Assembly (NCBI GenBank): GCA_003647435.1
Contig: QMMV01000058.1
Span: forward strand, 1 to 8,762
DNA: 8,762 bases
Source: Deltaproteobacteria bacterium
Lineage (GTDB): Bacteria; Desulfobacterota; Desulfobacteria; Desulfobacterales; C00003060
Reading direction: 5' to 3'
The position numbers and the translations under genes are program-made. This document shows, piece after piece, positions 6,201 through 8,762 of this stretch (positions are counted from its first letter, which is position 1; each line of letters opens with the position of its first letter). The notes below the pieces were generated by a model. That model made no database searches. It was not told the origin of the DNA and was given only the letters and a program-made list of their open reading frames with translations.

Positions 6201-7748
6201 ACGACAGTGTCCGGTGAGATGATAGAGTTTTCAACAGCAAATCTTGCCACGCTGAAACCACTTGTGAATCCTGAAGGGGCGGATATCGACGGTAACGGCA
6301 CACCAGATGAAAACGCAGATGCAGAGGCCGTGATAGGCTACACACTTGACCCTGGTTATGACAATAGCAAATATGTGGGAACCCGTGATCCCGACTGGCC
6401 GCTCGGGGATATATACCACTCGGCTCCTGTAGTGGTCACGAAGCCAAATCTTCCGTTGACCGATGATGCCTTCCCGGGCTACAGTGATTTCAAAAGCGCC
6501 CATTCTGACAGGCCAACCGTTGTTTACGTGGGTGCAAACGATGGAATGCTGCATGCAATCGATGCCTCCAACGGCAGGGAGAAGTGGGCATACATACCAC
6601 ACAGTGTGTTAGGCAAGCTTCACGAGTTCAAGGAAGGGCACAGATTCACCGTGGACCTGAGTGTGAAGGCAGCAGACATTGATCACTGTTCCGGGTCCTG
6701 CTGGGAGACAATCCTGGTCGGCGGCCTTCGCAAGGGTGGGGATCACTATTTCGCCCTCGATGTTACAAACCCGGATGATCCCCAGCCGCTATGGGAAATG
6801 ACAGATAACAACATGGGTCAGACCTGGTCTGTGCCAGCTTTTGGAAGGATTAACATCAACGGGACGAATACATACGTCATATTTGTCGGCGGCGGCTTTT
6901 CTTCATCCGAGAACAAGGGGAACAGGCTATACATCCTGGAGGCATACACGGGACAGATTCTAAAGGAAATCACGGTAGGAAGCAGCACGAACAATGTTCC
7001 TTCGGAGATACTTGTTACAAGGTATCTTCTGGACGGCTCCGGGCACCCTGTTGATTATCGAACAAGAGCAACCGTTGACAGCAAGCTTAAAGGAAACATT
7101 GAGGTTGCCTATTTCGGCGATACCGCCGGGACACTCTGGAAGTTGAAGGACCTGAATGCAGACGCTGATTGGAATCCAACGCTGGAAGCCCTTTTTGTAC
7201 CCTCTAACCCGCGACCTATATATCACAGGCCGGCGGTGGCAGATGTATATGAGAATTGTACAAGACGGTTCATCCTTTTTGGTACGGGGGATGAGCAGGA
7301 TCCCACCAACGGAGAGACATATGACTATTTTTATGAGGTGGAAGACCGCGAACTGGAAGAAGGAGAAACAAGCTCTGACCGAATGACGTGGAGCAAAGCT
7401 CTTGCCAAGGGTGAAAAGGTATTCTCCGACCCTGTAACTTACCGTAACGTGGTTTACTTCACTGCATACCAGCCTACAGGGGCGTGCAACATGGGATTTA
7501 GTTATCTTTACGGCCTGACGACCAGCGAGTGCGGGTCTGAGATTGGAGGAGAGGGAGGCATCCAGTACGGTATAACCGGAGATCTCCTTTCGCCTCCCAA
7601 AGAGAAAGTCGAGCTTGGACGCAGCTATGCCCCCACACCGGCGATTGCCCCCCCGGGACTCTATATCCCAAGGCCTCCCGGCAAGCCGTTGGCATTGAAG
7701 GTGCCTGTAGACCCGGCCAAGCTGCTGTACTGGCGTCAAGTGGATTAG
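3216..7748 (+). CDS. pilY1: PilY1 / PilC family pilus-tip adhesin, very large
   Basis: A 1510-residue exported protein, larger than the roughly 1,050-1,200 residues usual for PilC/PilY1. Signal peptide 1-27 (AKA before V28). The vWA MIDAS motif starts at D49-N-S-D-S53 in NVMFIFDNSDSM, but its partners are far away: G-T797-P and L-T-D834-G. About 740 residues separate the first and second parts. That insertion is rich in Tyr, Trp, Asp and Cys, contains a duplicated block (146-193 and 267-314) and seven Cys in 523-566. Asp-rich loops that may bind calcium occur at 622-631 and 1023-1035 (DIDGNGTPDEN). The C-terminal PilC/PilY1 propeller begins near 1100 (PTVVYVGANDGMLHAIDASNG) and runs to about 1420. 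PilY1 sits on the pilus tip via PilV/W/X and acts in adhesion, retraction control and, in Pseudomonas, surface sensing. No frameshift seen. Family assignment is firm; the insertion's role is unknown. Confidence 0.95.
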   Translation: MKAMGYKYWPTAVIMTVLLAFAPAAKAVDDDTPFFAGDTGLPNVMFIFDNSDSMQDVPYPRKDGSPLRPSWRWRYGVYVDPDGTIAEDANGNVKYDYTAYTSRDVEVSIPGKTPPPMPRTDGKDPSLTSTVTKIYRYHYWYRIYDENLDWDAIEAGWPENYRYHKIMLEDPGGGNPQIRTIGGYSKSGKYWYVYSTAHTSYVQEGNFDYSAGVDTETDSCYVSDSGWCTTYDNTNPFTYTIISGSPGEVTFPYLRTDSHHGQYVRDANVDWTAIDDDTWNANYKNRLLVVTAGTNAGESRRISWRSQSGKYWYVDPGFPEDCDYTTRYKIVGSADDDRYAYGGNHPASKLYQAKQAMNQFLDSDAISTCKETDEEGNCIKKEYLLNLGFATYMSARIPRVRAKYYRKETYDIPDRCRAFYWRWRDTSSDFYDTDGPENGYDIEAWGTEYNDVEIGDQIDRAYETGRCWEQTIHYTVAEIEPSPTDSLPDRYRIRLRSRQGYPNEGGYKYYNWVYFDVPEGSDCTYCDTFEYPNPYDDGTYTWTLASECCPAGCTTYQYGQCYPPGCEEGGQGWYYRLYTWKDTYGDYGITDPATPGYIDPATLMVTPYRGYDYGGKGWNATDDDLDEDDGDWILVTEDNAKYDVPVNSSGDLGDIEPNTFDFSYFRYPGEGTADRPHAWSYRKTSNPWVYQYSTWKNKSTWGNSIQNDPFFPASVGDENANHTGDDQVVFVNLPEYNEDADHKGDDIDGINIAKIRNYVNLSRVTYPYDSRYDCTMMPYNTMSLAVNSSQAVAGKGTPLAASLENARRYYESYFAQDAYTQGGCRDNYVILLTDGLETCDGDPIAAAQALLNLSVNERPTPVKTYVIGFGMGTSSQAALNALAAAGGTEHAYFATDVEELVNVLTEEIVSDIVGGSYTRASPVVTRKVEASDQLRVYTSYFDYPVWRGHLKAFNVNPDGSIGDPIAEWTGDCDGEEGNDGDAGCEMKEHGRGTVYTTVSGEMIEFSTANLATLKPLVNPEGADIDGNGTPDENADAEAVIGYTLDPGYDNSKYVGTRDPDWPLGDIYHSAPVVVTKPNLPLTDDAFPGYSDFKSAHSDRPTVVYVGANDGMLHAIDASNGREKWAYIPHSVLGKLHEFKEGHRFTVDLSVKAADIDHCSGSCWETILVGGLRKGGDHYFALDVTNPDDPQPLWEMTDNNMGQTWSVPAFGRININGTNTYVIFVGGGFSSSENKGNRLYILEAYTGQILKEITVGSSTNNVPSEILVTRYLLDGSGHPVDYRTRATVDSKLKGNIEVAYFGDTAGTLWKLKDLNADADWNPTLEALFVPSNPRPIYHRPAVADVYENCTRRFILFGTGDEQDPTNGETYDYFYEVEDRELEEGETSSDRMTWSKALAKGEKVFSDPVTYRNVVYFTAYQPTGACNMGFSYLYGLTTSECGSEIGGEGGIQYGITGDLLSPPKEKVELGRSYAPTPAIAPPGLYIPRPPGKPLALKVPVDPAKLLYWRQVD
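3651..3794 (+). repeat. Internal protein repeat in PilY1, copy 1
   Basis: Codes for PilY1 residues 146-193. Shares N-x-D-W-x-A-I at its start and SGKYWYV at its end with residues 267-314, at a constant offset of 121 residues. Between the two anchors similarity is mostly in hydrophobic and aromatic positions. The DNA is also alike over the SGKYWYV codons. Confidence 0.75.
4014..4157 (+). repeat. Internal protein repeat in PilY1, copy 2
   Basis: Codes for PilY1 residues 267-314, the second copy of the block at 3651-3794, with N268-V-D-W271-T-A-I and S308-GKYWYV. It is followed by a Cys/Asp segment (DPGFPEDCDYTTRYKIVG). A possible third, much weaker relative lies around 500-530 (YRIRLRSRQGY...YNWVYFD). 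Confidence 0.75.
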
Positions 7749-7768
7749 TAGTGTACAACCCGCCCCCC

Positions 7769-7825
7769 ATTGTGCCGAAACCCGCCGAAGGCGGGAGCGA
7801 GCGGAGCGAGCCATTTCGGCACAAT
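7769..7825. repeat. Composite palindromic element: outer inverted repeat, inner hairpin, tandem 9-mers
   Basis: ATTGTGCCGAAA (7769-7780) and TTTCGGCACAAT (7814-7825) are a perfect 12-base inverted repeat. Inside sits a second perfect hairpin, CCCGCC-GAA-GGCGGG (7781-7795). It is followed by two exact tandem copies of GGAGCGAGC (7794-7802, 7803-7811). The element fills about half of the gap between pilY1 and the last gene and is not followed by a T-run, so it does not look like a simple terminator. It resembles the class of short palindromic intergenic repeats (REP/BIME- or MITE-like), but the family is not identified. Confidence 0.8.
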
Positions 7826-7837
7826 TAGAGGTTCATC

Positions 7838-7855
7838 CCCCCTCACCCATGGGGG
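7838..7855 (+). promoter_or_regulatory. Possible C5/G5 hairpin next to a ribosome binding site
   Basis: CCCCC (7838-7842) can pair with GGGGG (7851-7855) across an 8-base loop that contains half of the palindrome CCCATGGG (7846-7853). The stem ends 2 bases before the Shine-Dalgarno of the next gene, so folding could affect its translation. This is inferred from complementarity only. Confidence 0.3.
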
Positions 7856-7857
7856 CG

Positions 7858-7864
7858 AAGGAGG
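7858..7864 (+). promoter_or_regulatory. Ribosome binding site of the DUF4124 gene
   Basis: AAGGAGG lies 4 bases before the GTG at 7869 and 10 bases before a second in-frame GTG at 7875. It rules out the much longer open frame starting near 7770, which would translate the palindromic element. Confidence 0.8.
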
Positions 7865-7868
7865 TATA

Positions 7869-8429
7869 GTGCTTGTGAAAGAAACCGTTGGGAAGCTTTT
7901 TGTGCTGGCAGTTATTTGCCTTTTTGCCGCCATCTGCCACGCTCAGTTCTATAAGTATGTGGATAAAGACGGCAACATCTGCTTTACTGATAACTTGCAA
8001 AGTGTTCCTCCGGAGCAACGCAAGGCAACAGAAGTGTATACAAGACCGGAGAGGCCGGTGGAGAAAAAACCAGAAGTCGAAAGTCCGGACATAGAGGTTG
8101 TACCCGGCATAGAAGAGACAGCAAGGACCGAACCCGAGGTAGAGGAAGAGGAAGCCGGGAAGGAAGCAGGCGCCGGGCTTCCGCTTTCGCGAGCGGCGCT
8201 CAGGAAAGAGCGGGAGCTCCTCGACAGAGAAAAGGCTGAACTAAACCGCGAAATAGCTGCACTGGAAAAAAGAAAAGCTGAACTCGAAAAAAGAAAAGGT
8301 CGTATCTCTTTGAGTGAATATAATCGTCAAATAGTTGAGATCAATGAGCAATATGCAAGAATCAATAGAAAGATAGCCGATTATAACAGGCGAGTAAAGA
8401 TCCACGCCAGAAAAATAATCCATCAGTAA
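7869..8429 (+). CDS. Exported DUF4124 domain protein with C-terminal coiled coil
   Basis: A 186-residue protein starting at GTG (7869; GTG at 7875 is an equally possible start two codons later). A signal peptide covers residues 1-25 (VGKLFVLAVICLFAAICHA, cut before Q26), so it is probably periplasmic. The mature N-terminus QFYKYVDKDGNICFTDNLQSVPPEQR (26-51) is a DUF4124 domain, a short beta unit with the pattern Y-x-x-x-D-x-x-G-x-x-x-F-T-D. Residues 55-103 are an acidic, Pro-rich linker; 108-182 are a long charged coiled coil with Leu/Ile heptads (LEKRKAE LEKRKGR at 132-145 is a near-exact heptad duplication). DUF4124 has no defined activity. A link to pilus assembly is suggested only by its place 120 bases after pilY1 on the same strand. 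No lipobox: Ile precedes C23. Codon use does not stand out. Confidence 0.85.
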   Translation: MLVKETVGKLFVLAVICLFAAICHAQFYKYVDKDGNICFTDNLQSVPPEQRKATEVYTRPERPVEKKPEVESPDIEVVPGIEETARTEPEVEEEEAGKEAGAGLPLSRAALRKERELLDREKAELNREIAALEKRKAELEKRKGRISLSEYNRQIVEINEQYARINRKIADYNRRVKIHARKIIHQ

Positions 8430-8520
8430 TCCTGCAACGGGATTTAGTGCGCTCCGCTCACAATTGAAGTACTGGAGTATTGGAATAGCGAGATATTGCA
8501 ACTGATTCCGGTCTTTTTTT

Positions 8521-8537
8521 GAGACCTTTGCACAACC
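8521..8537. mobile_element. Possible insertion-sequence end (uncertain)
   Basis: GAGACCTTTGCACAACC, directly after a run of seven T, resembles the terminal repeats I associate with some transposons of Desulfobacterota-like genomes. No matching opposite end and no transposase is in this window, so if real the element would extend past the right edge or be a remnant. The same bases also form a 5-bp dyad (GGTCT 8510-8514 with AGACC 8522-8526). Based on recall of similar sequence, not on a search. Confidence 0.2.
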
Positions 8538-8593
8538 CCTTTCCCGCTCCTTTGTATGAACTTTTTGACCCATCCATGGGCGGGTTGCTCGCT

Positions 8594-8639
8594 AAATCCC
8601 AAAAAACAGGGCCTCACGGCCTCAAACAGTTTGGGATTT
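8594..8639. repeat. Nested hairpin 1 of the tail
   Basis: AAATCCCAAA (8594-8603) and TTTGGGATTT (8630-8639) form a perfect 10-base outer stem. Inside it GGCC (8610-8613) pairs with GGCC (8618-8621) across a TCAC loop. Possible RNA structure or remnant of a palindromic repeat. Confidence 0.7.
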
Positions 8640-8661
8640 GCCCACTGGTGGTGGCTGCCTG

Positions 8662-8700
8662 CCCCGTTAAATTTCCCGAAGGGAACCATATTTAACGGGG
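8662..8700. repeat. Nested hairpin 2 of the tail
   Basis: CCCCGTTAAAT (8662-8672) and ATTTAACGGGG (8690-8700) form a perfect 11-base outer stem. Inside it TTCCC-GAA-GGGAA (8673-8685) forms a second hairpin with the same GAA loop as the inner hairpin at 7781-7795. The nested design repeats that of 7769-7825, though the arms differ. No T-run follows on either strand. Confidence 0.75.
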
Positions 8701-8711
8701 TATGTCATTCC

Positions 8712-8751
8712 GTCCGTAGGGGTGATTCATGAATTCCCCCTACGGACTTTT
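8712..8751 (+). terminator. Probable intrinsic terminator at the end of the cluster
   Basis: GTCCGTAGGGG (8712-8722) pairs perfectly with CCCCTACGGAC (8737-8747). The stem is followed at once by TTTT (8748-8751) and then CCCTTTTCC. The loop contains the palindrome ATTCATGAAT (8725-8734). A stable GC-containing stem followed by T-rich sequence fits Rho-independent termination of + strand transcripts. It lies 283 bases after the last stop codon, which is distant, so it might belong to a separate transcript. Confidence 0.6.
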
Positions 8752-8762
8752 CCCTTTTCCAC

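Larger units (their letters stand above)
8430..8762. other. Non-coding tail with several hairpins and no convincing gene
   Basis: The 333 bases after the last gene contain no protein that I can recognise. A small open frame on the - strand (8444-8689) spans two of the hairpins and has no ribosome binding site of note. 8430-8509 shows nothing beyond a 9-base word (GCTCCGCTC, 8451-8459) that is the complement of part of the element at 7794-7811. From 8510 onward the sequence is dense in dyad symmetries, listed separately. Confidence 0.6.

Noticed and set aside
6960..7814. Long - strand open frame opposite the end of pilY1
   Set aside because: It is the antisense shadow of pilY1; the + strand has the conserved PilC/PilY1 propeller throughout.
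7770..7868. Longer start for the DUF4124 gene, with the frame open from about 7770
   Set aside because: It would translate the palindromic element and bury the signal peptide; AAGGAGG directly precedes GTG 7869.
7935..7945. Lipoprotein signal at C23 of the DUF4124 protein
   Set aside because: The residue before Cys is Ile rather than Gly/Ala/Ser; a standard signal peptidase I site (CHA before Q26) fits better.
8444..8689. Small - strand open frame in the tail
   Set aside because: It runs through two perfect hairpins, has no recognisable domain and no ribosome binding site of note; its openness is probably accidental.

Overview
This window is a type IV pilus minor-pilin locus with every gene on the + strand. 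In order it encodes a GspH/FimT-type pseudopilin, a PilV-like prepilin, a PilW-family prepilin, a PilX-like prepilin, a very large PilY1 (adhesin / tip protein), and a small exported DUF4124 protein with a long coiled coil. The order fimT-pilV-pilW-pilX-pilY1 is the classical minor-pilin/PilY1 cluster of Gram-negative bacteria. The DUF4124 gene stands where pilE or another accessory gene often follows. No pilE, major pilin (pilA) or motor gene is visible.

The organism looks like a Gram-negative bacterium of medium GC content. The moderate base composition, TTG/GTG starts, wide gaps full of palindromes and the divergent pilins are compatible with Desulfobacterota (former Deltaproteobacteria) or Nitrospirota. 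This is an impression only; no taxonomic marker is present.

Layout: 1-203 is a leader with a near-perfect long hairpin (13-85). 204-728 is fimT-like; 834-1196 is pilV-like; 1402-2361 is pilW; 2542-3036 is pilX-like; 3216-7748 is pilY1; 7869-8429 is the DUF4124/coiled-coil gene. 8430-8762 has no convincing gene but holds three successive hairpins, the last resembling an intrinsic terminator, and one site that could be an insertion-sequence end. The gaps between genes are unusually wide for a pilin operon (105, 205, 180, 179 and 120 bases). Each contains a different short palindrome or degenerate tandem repeat.

How the genes work together: in the known system the minor pseudopilins (FimT/PilV/PilW/PilX) are cleaved by the prepilin peptidase. 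They form a priming complex at the pilus tip and hold PilY1 there, which mediates adhesion and surface sensing. The four prepilins each have a recognisable cleavage glycine followed by a hydrophobic helix. PilY1 has a Sec signal peptide, the parts of a von Willebrand A (MIDAS) domain, and the C-terminal PilC/PilY1 propeller. The most unusual protein feature is a roughly 740-residue Tyr/Trp/Asp/Cys-rich insertion that splits the von Willebrand A domain and contains an internal duplication. I see no evidence of a wholly new system; the novelty candidates are this insertion and the non-coding repeats.
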